NCBI RefSeq assembly: GCF_024305035.1
Contig: NZ_JAMWZB010000016.1
Span: 51,747-115,746 of the forward strand
Length of the DNA stretch: 64,000 bases
Reading direction: 5' to 3'
Source of the DNA: Algoriphagus sp.
GTDB taxonomy: Bacteria > Bacteroidota > Bacteroidia > Cytophagales > Cyclobacteriaceae
The position numbers were made by a program, and so were the translations under genes. This document shows, in pieces, positions 1-8,613 of the stretch. A model generated the notes under the pieces. That model did no database searches. It worked only from the letters and a program-made list of their open reading frames with translations, and had not been told where the DNA came from. How positions within the stretch are numbered: the stretch's first letter is position 1; every line of letters begins with the position of its first letter.

Positions 1-2
1 TT

Positions 3-2324
3 GATGGAAAAAAATTGTTGCCTTTTCTCAATAAGAAATTCATCGTCATTGATAAAAAAATGGAGCCTACCTACTTCAGGAAATTTATGGCTCCACTTCT
101 CAAGCAATATGATGTAGATGCCAAAGGATTCAAAATCGATACTGCAAGAGGTACCCCGCAGGTTTTGTTGACCATTCAGGATTTACCGAGTAGCTCAAAG
201 CAAGATCTTTTTGGAGAGGAAGCCGATACAGAAAAGGAAGAATTTATTGTGTTTGAGCTGCGGTTTCAGTACGGTGAAAATGATTTCCCAATCGAAACTG
301 GAAAAGACCAATCGGCGGGTAAGTCTGTGGCACTTGTTGAAAAAGACGGAGATTTTATTTTCAAAAAGACCATTCGAAGCCTTCAGAAAGAAAAATCATT
401 TGGTAAAGTATTAAATGATCTTGGCCTGCCTGTGCGGGAAGGGAAAGTTTCTTGGTCAAAGACTAAAGCTTTTGAGTGGATTTCGGATCATGAAGAGGAA
501 CTGGAAGCCAAAAAGATAAAAATCGTACAACGCAAAAATCCTGAAGGAAAAGTTTACCATATCGGAAAAGCTCAAATCACCATTGAGGTCAATGAAAACA
601 TTGACTGGTTTGATGTCAAAGCGATGATCAAATTTGGGATCTACTTGGTTCCTTTCTCCAAAATCCGAAGTATGATCTTGAGTGGTAAAAGCGAATTTGA
701 GCTTCCCAATGGAGAGACTGCCGTTATTCCTGCCTCATGGTATGTGAATTACGGAGAAATATTCTCATTCATGGAGGAAGGCAGTACCAAAGATCAAATT
801 ATCATGCGCAAGCACCATATTGCCTTGGCAAAGCAATTGGAAGAGGGCAATCTGGTGCAGCTTACGCTAAGCAGAAAATTAGAGCAGCTGCGGGATTTCG
901 AAAGCATCGACGATTATGAGTTGCCCGAGTTTTTTGAAGGAACCCTTCGCCCATATCAAAAAGCAGGGTATAATTGGCTTCGTTTTCTGAATGAATTCCG
1001 TTTTGGAGGCTGTCTGGCAGATGATATGGGTTTGGGAAAAACGGTGCAAACTTTGGCCTTATTAGCATACGAAAAGCAAGAAAACCCGGGATTTACCTCG
1101 CTTTTGGTCATGCCGACTTCGCTGATTTACAACTGGGAACTGGAAGCTCGGAAATTTGCACCGGATCTTAAGATTTTGGTGTACTCAGGAACCCAGCGGA
1201 TTAAAGATCCCTGGAAATTCAGGGATTATGATTTGGTTTTGACTTCTTACGGTATCACCCGATTGGATGTGAATATTTTGAAGGATTTTTACTTCAATTA
1301 CATCATCCTCGACGAATCTCAAGCGATTAAAAACCCGAGTAGTAATATTGCCTTAGCTGTCAATAAATTGAAGAGTAAGCAAAAGCTGATTCTTACCGGT
1401 ACCCCAGTCGAAAACGGGACTATGGACCTTTGGTCTCAGATGAATTTTATCAACACCGGTCTATTGGGAAATCAGAATTCCTTTAAAAAGAATTTTTTGC
1501 AGCCCATCGAAAAGCAGAATGATAAGGACAAAGCGATCAAACTGAATGCCCTGATCAAACCCTTTATCCTTCGACGTCTTAAAACCCAAGTGGCTACGGA
1601 CTTGCCGGAGAAAATCACCAATGTGAAATATTCGGCCATGACTCCTGCTCAAGAAAAAGTGTACGAAGAGGTTAAAACCTACTATCGAGAAAAAATCATT
1701 GGCGAACTCAGCATGGCAGGTCGGGGGTCGCAGCAGTTTACGTTGCTGCGTGGACTTACCCAACTCCGGCAAATCGCCAATCATCCCAAGTTGGTTCGAG
1801 AGGATTACCAGGGGGATTCTGGAAAGCTGGAAGATGTGACTTACATGTTGCAATCCACGATTTCAGAAGGGCACAAAGTCCTCGTGTTTAGTCAATTTGT
1901 CAGGCACTTGGCCATCATCAAAAAATACCTGGATGAGGAGGGAATAACCTATGCCTATTTGGACGGCTCAACCAAAGACCGGCAAGCTCAGGTAGAGAAA
2001 TTCCAAGAACAAGATGAAGTGAAGGTATTTTTGATCTCACTTAAAGCAGGCGGTGTTGGGCTGAATCTGACTCGGGCCGAATATGTATTCCTTTTGGATC
2101 CCTGGTGGAATCCAGCTGTGGAAGCACAAGCGATCGACCGGGCACATCGAATCGGACAGGAAAACAAAGTGATCATTTACAAATTTATTTCCAGGGATTC
2201 GGTCGAGGAAAAAATCATGGCCTTACAAAACCGCAAACTAGCTTTGGCAGGTGAGTTGATTTCTACTGAAGAAAGCTTTATGAAAAGTCTGGATCAGCAG
2301 GATATTGCAGCGCTTTTGGATTAA
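3..2324 (+). CDS. SNF2-family DNA helicase/ATPase, 5' end cut by the window
   Basis: The reading frame is open from base 3 (Asp-Gly-Lys-Lys-Leu...) and runs to TAA at 2322-2324, so the gene starts outside the window; the TTG at base 15 is not a convincing start. The visible 773 residues carry a complete SNF2 motor. They show Walker A in LADDMGLGKT near residue 340, motif II as DESQ (DEAH-box position, then AIKN), motif III LTGTPVEN, and in the second RecA-like lobe VFSQF, SLKAGGVGLNL and the closing DPWWNP...DRAHRIGQ. Family knowledge: these proteins translocate on duplex DNA using ATP and remodel protein-DNA complexes; bacterial versions often have an N-terminal SWIM zinc finger, which would lie upstream of the window. 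A strong terminator follows directly, so it ends its transcription unit. Confidence 0.9.
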   Translation, partial: DGKKLLPFLNKKFIVIDKKMEPTYFRKFMAPLLKQYDVDAKGFKIDTARGTPQVLLTIQDLPSSSKQDLFGEEADTEKEEFIVFELRFQYGENDFPIETGKDQSAGKSVALVEKDGDFIFKKTIRSLQKEKSFGKVLNDLGLPVREGKVSWSKTKAFEWISDHEEELEAKKIKIVQRKNPEGKVYHIGKAQITIEVNENIDWFDVKAMIKFGIYLVPFSKIRSMILSGKSEFELPNGETAVIPASWYVNYGEIFSFMEEGSTKDQIIMRKHHIALAKQLEEGNLVQLTLSRKLEQLRDFESIDDYELPEFFEGTLRPYQKAGYNWLRFLNEFRFGGCLADDMGLGKTVQTLALLAYEKQENPGFTSLLVMPTSLIYNWELEARKFAPDLKILVYSGTQRIKDPWKFRDYDLVLTSYGITRLDVNILKDFYFNYIILDESQAIKNPSSNIALAVNKLKSKQKLILTGTPVENGTMDLWSQMNFINTGLLGNQNSFKKNFLQPIEKQNDKDKAIKLNALIKPFILRRLKTQVATDLPEKITNVKYSAMTPAQEKVYEEVKTYYREKIIGELSMAGRGSQQFTLLRGLTQLRQIANHPKLVREDYQGDSGKLEDVTYMLQSTISEGHKVLVFSQFVRHLAIIKKYLDEEGITYAYLDGSTKDRQAQVEKFQEQDEVKVFLISLKAGGVGLNLTRAEYVFLLDPWWNPAVEAQAIDRAHRIGQENKVIIYKFISRDSVEEKIMALQNRKLALAGELISTEESFMKSLDQQDIAALLD

Positions 2325-2341
2325 ACTATCACAAAAAGGGG

Positions 2342-2376
2342 AAAAGGGTGGGAAAGGTATTTTCTCACCCTTTTTT
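2342..2376 (+). terminator. Rho-independent terminator after the SNF2 helicase
   Basis: Inverted repeat with arms 2342-2355 and 2361-2374, one mismatch, 5-base loop, ending in a run of T. It lies 18 bases after the helicase stop. Confidence 0.8.
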
Positions 2377-2508
2377 ATTGGCTTGATTTTCAACTTGATA
2401 AAGCCTTGTGCTCGTTATTTAATCATAATTTATTGTTAAAACTTAGCTAATGGATGGGATATTTTTCTAAATTAAACCAATACGATACCACTAAATACCT
2501 ACCTGCAC

Positions 2509-3855
2509 ATGCCTAGAGCTAAAGCCGATAAAGATCGGAAAATCTTCGTGCTGGACACCTCGGTGATCCTCTACGCACACAACTCTATTATGAACTTTGC
2601 CGAGCACGACGTAGTAATTCCAATTACTGTGCTTGAAGAGCTCGATCAATTTAAAAAGGGCAATGACACCAAAAACTTTGAGGCCCGAGAATTTATACGA
2701 TTACTGGATAAGCTGTCCATGGATCACATGATTCATGAGTGGACACCGCTTAATGGCAAGACAAAGGGAAATTTCAAAGTACTGATGAATCCCGAAAATA
2801 AAGTCAACGCCAATGTGATTTTTGGAGAAGAAAAAAATGACCATAAAATCCTCAATGCGGCACTTTATCTCAAAGAGCATGAAAAAAACCGGAAGGTAAT
2901 CCTGGTTTCCAAGGATATCAATCTTAGGTTAAAAGCCAAATCCTTGGAAATCCTTGCCGAAGATTACGAAACGGGTAAAATCAAAAATATCAATGAGCTA
3001 GAAAATACGGGAAAGTACATTTTGGATAATGTAGACCCCAAAGCGATCAATACGCTCTATGACTCGGGGTATATCGACGCCAAGGAAATTCTCGGAACCC
3101 GAAAGCGAAAAGCCAATGCCTATTACATTCTAAAAAGTGATAAGAACTCAGTTTTGGCTTTTTACAATCCTGAAGAAAATATTTTGGAGCGGGTGGACAA
3201 AAAGTTGGCCTACAATATCAAGCCTAAAAATGCTGAGCAGACTTTTGCCCTGCATGCGATCACCAATCCAAACATCCGATTAGTATCCATTCAAGGAGTA
3301 GCTGGAACGGGAAAAACGCTCTTAGCGCTAGCCGGTGCATTGGAACAGCGAAGGGAATATAAGCAGGTATTTTTAGCAAGGCCTATTGTCCCTCTTTCCA
3401 ATAAAGACATCGGCTACTTGCCGGGAGACATTAAGTCTAAGCTCAATCCCTACATGGAGCCACTTTGGGATAATCTGAAATTCATTCAAAATCAGTACAA
3501 AGAGACCGATAAAGAATACCAGAAAATCACCGAATTGGTGAATCAGGAAAAGTTGGTTATTCAGCCTTTAGCCTATATCCGTGGACGATCACTGTCCAAT
3601 ATTTTTTTTATCGTGGATGAGGCGCAAAACTTGACTCCCCACGAAATCAAAACGATTATTTCCCGTGCAGGAGAAAACACCAAAATTGTCTTCACAGGGG
3701 ATGTACATCAAATTGATACGCCGTATTTGGATTCTCAGTCTAACGGCCTTTCTTACCTCATTGACCGGGTAAAAGATCACCCCCTTTATGCACACATTAA
3801 GCTGGAGAAAGGGGAGCGATCCGAATTGGCGAATCTGGCCAATGAGTTGTTGTAA
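2509..3855 (+). CDS. PIN domain-PhoH family ATPase (YlaK-like)
   Basis: 448 residues. Residues about 12-135 form a PIN nuclease fold: an early acidic FVLDTSVIL, then VLEELDQFK and the later SKDINLRLKA segment, giving the usual acidic cluster. The C-terminal half is PhoH: Walker A GVAGTGKTLLALAG near residue 265, Walker B FFIVDEAQNLTPHE near 370, and FTGDVHQID as sensor. PIN-PhoH fusions are thought to act as ATP-dependent RNA helicase/endoribonucleases in RNA turnover; that role is family knowledge, not shown here. The ATG at 2509 opens directly on the PIN domain and there is no upstream in-frame extension to prefer. It is monocistronic, bounded by terminators on both sides. Confidence 0.9.
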   Translation: MPRAKADKDRKIFVLDTSVILYAHNSIMNFAEHDVVIPITVLEELDQFKKGNDTKNFEAREFIRLLDKLSMDHMIHEWTPLNGKTKGNFKVLMNPENKVNANVIFGEEKNDHKILNAALYLKEHEKNRKVILVSKDINLRLKAKSLEILAEDYETGKIKNINELENTGKYILDNVDPKAINTLYDSGYIDAKEILGTRKRKANAYYILKSDKNSVLAFYNPEENILERVDKKLAYNIKPKNAEQTFALHAITNPNIRLVSIQGVAGTGKTLLALAGALEQRREYKQVFLARPIVPLSNKDIGYLPGDIKSKLNPYMEPLWDNLKFIQNQYKETDKEYQKITELVNQEKLVIQPLAYIRGRSLSNIFFIVDEAQNLTPHEIKTIISRAGENTKIVFTGDVHQIDTPYLDSQSNGLSYLIDRVKDHPLYAHIKLEKGERSELANLANELL

Positions 3856-3857
3856 TC

Positions 3858-3897
3858 AAAAAAGGGGCTGTCTGGCATTCGGGACAGCCCCTTTTTC
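3858..3897 (+). terminator. Rho-independent terminator after phoH
   Basis: GGGGCTGTC / GGACAGCCCC hairpin flanked by A-run and T-run, starting 3 bases after the PhoH stop. The A-run lets it also serve the minus strand, where the phosphopantetheinyl transferase ends at 4058. Confidence 0.85.
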
Positions 3898-4057
3898 TAG
3901 TTTTTTGAAATGGACATGAATGGATTACCGCGATTTCCGCACAGGTCTTTTTCTCCAAAGTCAAAAACCAAGCATGTAATGGGATGTACATCCACAGGAA
4001 GTAACCACTCGGGCCCTATAGAAAGGTTCACTTCCTAAAATCCTTCAATTTTATAGC

Positions 4058-4741
4058 CTATATCGCTTCCAAAGGCCTTTTTATAAACGCATTGATGATT
4101 AGATCCATACAATCCACCGTTTTGATATCTTGACTTTTGAGTACTTTGTCTGTAGCTAAATGACAAATATAATTTGACTGTAGGTTTATTTGATGAAGAT
4201 ACCAGGACTGTTTATCAATTTTTAAATGAGAGTCACTTGGGTTTAACTCTTTAAGTGGAAGGGTTAAACCTCTACCATCAGCTTTAATTACCGCTTCCTT
4301 TTGAGTCCAAATCTTTAGGAATTCCCGATTTGGATCCATGGCAAGTTTTATTTGCATCCATTCTTTATCTGACAAATACTCCTGATAGGGATCAAAATCG
4401 ATTGCTGCGAGTGACTCGATATCTATTCCGAGTTGATGGGTTTCACTCAGTGCACAGACCACCATATTGCCAGAATGAGAAATACTAAATGAAAAAGGTC
4501 CATCTACCTCTGGCCTTTGGAAAGGGTTATAGCTAACCTGATTAAGGATGTTAGGGATATTGTAATATCTAGAGGCACAGTGTTTTAACATAACCTTTCC
4601 CAAAATGGAATTGGTTCTGTCTTTCCAGTTTCGGAACTGGCTCGCCTTATCCTGCATTGGTTTTGGCAATTGGTTTAGGTAATAGGCGAAAACCCTCTGC
4701 CCAAGTGGTTGATTTAGTAAAGCAAAGCTGATGTGTACCAT
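4058..4741 (-). CDS. Sfp-type 4'-phosphopantetheinyl transferase
   Basis: 227 residues, the usual length for Sfp-type enzymes. Seen: SFSISHSGNMVVCA, the metal-binding LGIDIES motif, and the WTQKEAVIKADGRGL motif with the catalytic-region W..KEA..K signature. Family role: transfers the phosphopantetheine arm of CoA to the serine of carrier proteins. It is the last gene of the minus-strand NRPS cluster, starting 6 bases after the MATE stop, so its natural substrates are most likely the five T domains of the NRPS (inference). There is no adjacent acyl carrier protein or fatty-acid gene that would suggest another target. The start ATG gives a full N-terminus without needing extension. Confidence 0.93.
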   Translation of the reverse strand: MVHISFALLNQPLGQRVFAYYLNQLPKPMQDKASQFRNWKDRTNSILGKVMLKHCASRYYNIPNILNQVSYNPFQRPEVDGPFSFSISHSGNMVVCALSETHQLGIDIESLAAIDFDPYQEYLSDKEWMQIKLAMDPNREFLKIWTQKEAVIKADGRGLTLPLKELNPSDSHLKIDKQSWYLHQINLQSNYICHLATDKVLKSQDIKTVDCMDLIINAFIKRPLEAI

Positions 4742-4747
4742 AAACTT

Positions 4748-6142
4748 CTAAATTAGTTCGCCAACTATCTTTCTGCTCTCGGGTTTGATCAGTTTAAAAA
4801 ACCTAATCATTAAGAAAAAAGCATTGGCTGATAAACCTACAATCAATCCAGCCCATAAACCTGAAACTCCCCAATCCATTTGGAATGCAAAAACATATCC
4901 AAAGGGAATCCCAATCAGCCAATAAGCCACCAAACCCAAATAGGCAGGAACTTTTACATCCTGAATTCCTCTCAAAATTCCCGCTGAGGTTGCTTGAAGG
5001 GCATCGGTAAGTTGAAAAATAGCTGCCATCAAAAGAACTATTTTGGCAAATTCTATGACCTCAGACTCGCTGACAAATAATCTAGGTAAATAGTTGTACC
5101 CCAGTATCAAAAGGCACGAAAATACCGCTCCTATCAAACTTGCAAGTATCAGTGTCGATCGGCCTATGGCTTTAACTAAAGCCCAATCATTTTTACCAAA
5201 ATAGAATGCCACTCGAATGGTCCCCGCTGTGCAGATTCCCATAGAAATCATAAAAGTCAGAGACGATATATAAAGCCCGATTTGATGAGCTGCTTGCTGT
5301 TGAGCTCCTAGCCATCCCGCCATCAAACCGGAAAATGCAAAAGCACCATTTTCTAAAGAAAACTGAATGCCAGAGGGAAGCCCAATTCGGAAAATATCTT
5401 TGATAATAGCATAGTCCACTTTAAAGGCACTTTGTAGCTCTTTTCGATATTCAGCAAAACTTTTTGAGGTAGCTAAATAATAGATAAATGCGATCAAAAT
5501 AATTACTTGGGTCAATAGGGTTCCATATCCGGCTCCATTGAGTCCAAGCGCTGGCAGACCCCAATTTCCAAATATCAATAGATAATTAAGAAACACATTG
5601 ATCGGCAGCGCAATCAGATTGATAATCATTACCATTTTTGTTTTCCCCAAGCCTTCAGAAAAATTAGTCAGTGCCACAAACCATGCTACCGGGATCAATC
5701 TCCATCCGATGATCACCAAATATCCCTCTGCAAGGAATGCCACCTCTTGGTCTTGCCCAAGGTGGTAAACAATCCCACTCCCAAAATAAAAGATCAATGC
5801 CAAGACCAAGGCAAATAGACCTCCTACCAACATTCCATTAACCAGTAGCTTAAGGGGTGAGCTATTGTCTGATTTTCCTAAGGCGGATGACACAAGCGGC
5901 GATAACGCCATCGGTAAGGCCAAGCATAAAATGACGGGTATCGTGGCAATATTGATTACTAATGATGCAGCTGCCAATTGGTTGCTGTCAATAGAACCTA
6001 CCATAAGCCCATCGATGATAGGCAGGAGTATTTGGGTCAGGTTGCTCAAAATAATCGGCCAACCCAATGTCATGGTTAGCTTGACTTCTTCCTTGAAGGA
6101 ATTTTGCTGGGATGAAAAGGCTATACGTGTTGAGGGTTCCAT
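4748..6142 (-). CDS. MATE family efflux transporter
   Basis: 464 residues with about 12 hydrophobic segments in two halves, the normal size for MATE/NorM-type antiporters. Recognisable signatures are GWPIILSNLTQILLPIIDGLMVG at the N-terminus (first TM helix; quoted by key residues P, N, D) and GLPSGIQFSLENGAFA at the start of the second half. The family exports organic compounds out of the cytoplasm using Na+ or H+ gradients. Its ATG overlaps the stop of the upstream outer-membrane barrel gene (TAATG), and the phosphopantetheinyl transferase follows 6 bases later. This placement inside the NRPS operon suggests that it moves the peptide product across the inner membrane or gives self-resistance; that is inference. 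Confidence 0.93.
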   Translation of the reverse strand: MEPSTRIAFSSQQNSFKEEVKLTMTLGWPIILSNLTQILLPIIDGLMVGSIDSNQLAAASLVINIATIPVILCLALPMALSPLVSSALGKSDNSSPLKLLVNGMLVGGLFALVLALIFYFGSGIVYHLGQDQEVAFLAEGYLVIIGWRLIPVAWFVALTNFSEGLGKTKMVMIINLIALPINVFLNYLLIFGNWGLPALGLNGAGYGTLLTQVIILIAFIYYLATSKSFAEYRKELQSAFKVDYAIIKDIFRIGLPSGIQFSLENGAFAFSGLMAGWLGAQQQAAHQIGLYISSLTFMISMGICTAGTIRVAFYFGKNDWALVKAIGRSTLILASLIGAVFSCLLILGYNYLPRLFVSESEVIEFAKIVLLMAAIFQLTDALQATSAGILRGIQDVKVPAYLGLVAYWLIGIPFGYVFAFQMDWGVSGLWAGLIVGLSANAFFLMIRFFKLIKPESRKIVGELI

Positions 6143-8565
6143 TAGTTAGTCCTTGATTTTTCCTCATCCACACCGGTGTCTCTACTTCTAGAAGCCTTCA
6201 GTTTACTGTTTCCAAAATGATAGCTAAAGGACACCATGAACCTTCTGGTATCTTCAATTCTGCGTTGATCAACAGTAATTAATGATGAGCTGACTAATTG
6301 AGGTAAATAGTTTGTTTTAAAAATATCTGATACTCCTAGGGTGACGGAGCCTCGGTCATTTAGTATTGATTTTTGAGCGCCTACGTCTACAGTCCAACTA
6401 GTACCTGTCTTATACACTCCGAGTAAAGTGGGGGAATTATAAAATCCGGATAATTCTATATTCCATGATTTAGGAAGTGAAAAGGTATTTTGTAGCGAAA
6501 GACTCATAGCGGTCATTTCTGCATCAAAACTTGTATTCAGGGTGTCAAATTTATTTTGCACATAAAATCCTGTTACCGTACCATATACTTCCCACCATTC
6601 TGAAACAGTTAGTGGAGCGCTGATATTTAGAGTGAGTTGAGTTTGCTTGTCCAGATTTACAAAGGTTCCTATGCTTCGATCGTTATCAAGTGGTAAATAC
6701 AGATCTCCAAACAGGTTTGTAATTTGATTATAGGTTAAAGAGGAGGTAACTGTAGCGTGATAGGTATGCCCGATGGTCACAGTTGTGGCGTATTCAGGAA
6801 GTAAATTAGGATTGCCCTGCTCTAGATAAAACTCATTTAGCAAAACTTGGAAAGGATTTAGGTTTTTATAATTTGGGCGATTTATCCTTCTATTTGCTCC
6901 AAAAGACCAATCATGTTTTTCATTAGGAAGGTAGCTGAAACTTACACTCGGGAAAAAGTTTAAATAATTCCGCTCAAACAAAGCGTTTTCAAGTGACTGT
7001 TGACTTTGTAGATTACCTTTGGTTTGAGTGTGTTCTGCTCGTAAACCCGTGACGAGTTTATATTTTTCTCCCCAATTAATCCGGTAGGAAGTATATGCAG
7101 CGGTGACATTTTCAGCGTAAGAAAAATCATTGGATCGCTCGGTGTCTAGCATCAAATTACCTTCTTCATCTCGGAAAAACTCGAACTCATTGTCCGATTG
7201 AATATCGGTAAATTTCATTCCTAAACTCAAGTTGCCTGGACCGAGCGCAAATTCGGTGTCCGCTTTTATCGATTTGATATCGATAATCGTAGGGGCATTG
7301 GTGACATAAAAGTTTTCTGTAAGTATAGTACTCCCGGTAGGATCAAAAATTTGGTTAGGCTGACGATTATTCAGGCTATTATCAAAATAGGCATAATCTG
7401 CATCGAGGTTGAAAAATGTACCATTTTCATTTTGAAAGCGATAATTCAAATTAAATGAAAGATCGGTGCGGGCGACTAAATTATTGCTCTCTGCCCGTAG
7501 CAAACCTTCAACGCCAGAGGAAGAAGCAATGGTCGCTTGGTCAGCTATTTCCAATGATCCATCAAGAAAGCTCCCATTGGCCAAAAATCCAATGACACTT
7601 TTTGGCGACAGATTGACATCGACCCCAGTTTGGAAGGCATGCCGACTCAAAGCGAGATCACCTTGTGCCACTAAGTCTATGATTAAGTCTTTTTGCTGGG
7701 TTAAAAAGTCCTCATCGTAAGGATTTTGGTATCGATTATAACTATACGAGCCAAAGACGTTTAGCAAGTTGTTTCTATAGTTACCAGAAAGTGAGGTATT
7801 GTAGCGAGACTTGTTTCCTATGGAATAACCCGAACTAAACGACCCATTTGATCCCAAGTCTGAGTTTTTTTTCAGGACAATATTGATCACCCCTGAAGTT
7901 CCCACTGCATCAAACTGGGCTCCAGGCTCCGTGATTAATGCGATAGATTCGATTTGATCGGTTTGGATGGTTTGTAAATAAGCCGTAAGGTCAGCACCTG
8001 TTAGGGGAAGGATTTTTCCATTGATGGCTACAGTAGCGCCAGTTCTACCCAACAATCTGATATTTCCAGCATTGTCGATGAGTACATTTGGTGTTTTTCT
8101 CAGCAGCTCCAAGGTACTTATTCCTACCGTAGTGATGCTTTGGGCTACGTTGAAAATAACCTGCCCCTGTTTTACCTCTAAGATTGGTATTTCGCCCTGT
8201 ACCACCACTTCGTCTAGTATTTCCTCTAAATTCTCAAGTCTCACCTCCTTCCAAGGCAATTCGAGGTTGGAGCCTAAGTCAAATTTGTCGCTGGTGTAGG
8301 ATTGATAGCCGACGAAGCTGATTTTTAACCAGTAGCTACCTGCCTCTAGTCCAGGGAGGATAAATTTACCAACGTCATCTGTGAACCCAACTTTAACCAG
8401 GTTTGAATCACTTGCGGTGTAGAGGGCCACATTGGCAAATGGAATGGGTAGGGTTTGGTTATCGAGCACTCTTCCTGTTATACTTGAGGGAGATTCTTGA
8501 GCTTGAGCCCAAAAGATGGATGTGATTGGAAAGAAAATACTTAAAATTAATAGGCGCTTTTTCAT
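6142..8565 (-). CDS. TonB-dependent-receptor-like outer membrane beta-barrel protein
   Basis: 807 residues. A signal peptide (about residues 1-22, ending AQAQ) is followed by a CarboxypepD_reg-like domain (SSITGRVLDNQTLPIPFANV to about residue 105), a plug domain (about 120-235, with LLRKTPNVLIDNAGNIRLLG and GTSGVINIVLKK), and a long beta-barrel of the OMP_b-brl_3 type that ends in aromatic-rich strands. Barrels of this kind bind or transport ligands at the outer membrane; I do not see an obvious TonB box. It starts 48 bases after the NRPS stop and its own stop overlaps the MATE start, so it belongs to the cluster. It may import the peptide or a complex of it, take part in export, or confer immunity. 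The sequence cannot decide among these. Confidence 0.88.
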   Translation of the reverse strand: MKKRLLILSIFFPITSIFWAQAQESPSSITGRVLDNQTLPIPFANVALYTASDSNLVKVGFTDDVGKFILPGLEAGSYWLKISFVGYQSYTSDKFDLGSNLELPWKEVRLENLEEILDEVVVQGEIPILEVKQGQVIFNVAQSITTVGISTLELLRKTPNVLIDNAGNIRLLGRTGATVAINGKILPLTGADLTAYLQTIQTDQIESIALITEPGAQFDAVGTSGVINIVLKKNSDLGSNGSFSSGYSIGNKSRYNTSLSGNYRNNLLNVFGSYSYNRYQNPYDEDFLTQQKDLIIDLVAQGDLALSRHAFQTGVDVNLSPKSVIGFLANGSFLDGSLEIADQATIASSSGVEGLLRAESNNLVARTDLSFNLNYRFQNENGTFFNLDADYAYFDNSLNNRQPNQIFDPTGSTILTENFYVTNAPTIIDIKSIKADTEFALGPGNLSLGMKFTDIQSDNEFEFFRDEEGNLMLDTERSNDFSYAENVTAAYTSYRINWGEKYKLVTGLRAEHTQTKGNLQSQQSLENALFERNYLNFFPSVSFSYLPNEKHDWSFGANRRINRPNYKNLNPFQVLLNEFYLEQGNPNLLPEYATTVTIGHTYHATVTSSLTYNQITNLFGDLYLPLDNDRSIGTFVNLDKQTQLTLNISAPLTVSEWWEVYGTVTGFYVQNKFDTLNTSFDAEMTAMSLSLQNTFSLPKSWNIELSGFYNSPTLLGVYKTGTSWTVDVGAQKSILNDRGSVTLGVSDIFKTNYLPQLVSSSLITVDQRRIEDTRRFMVSFSYHFGNSKLKASRSRDTGVDEEKSRTN

Positions 8566-8613
8566 GGGTTGTGGAGTTATTATCTGCGATAAAAAATTTT
8601 CTTCAGAGGGTTA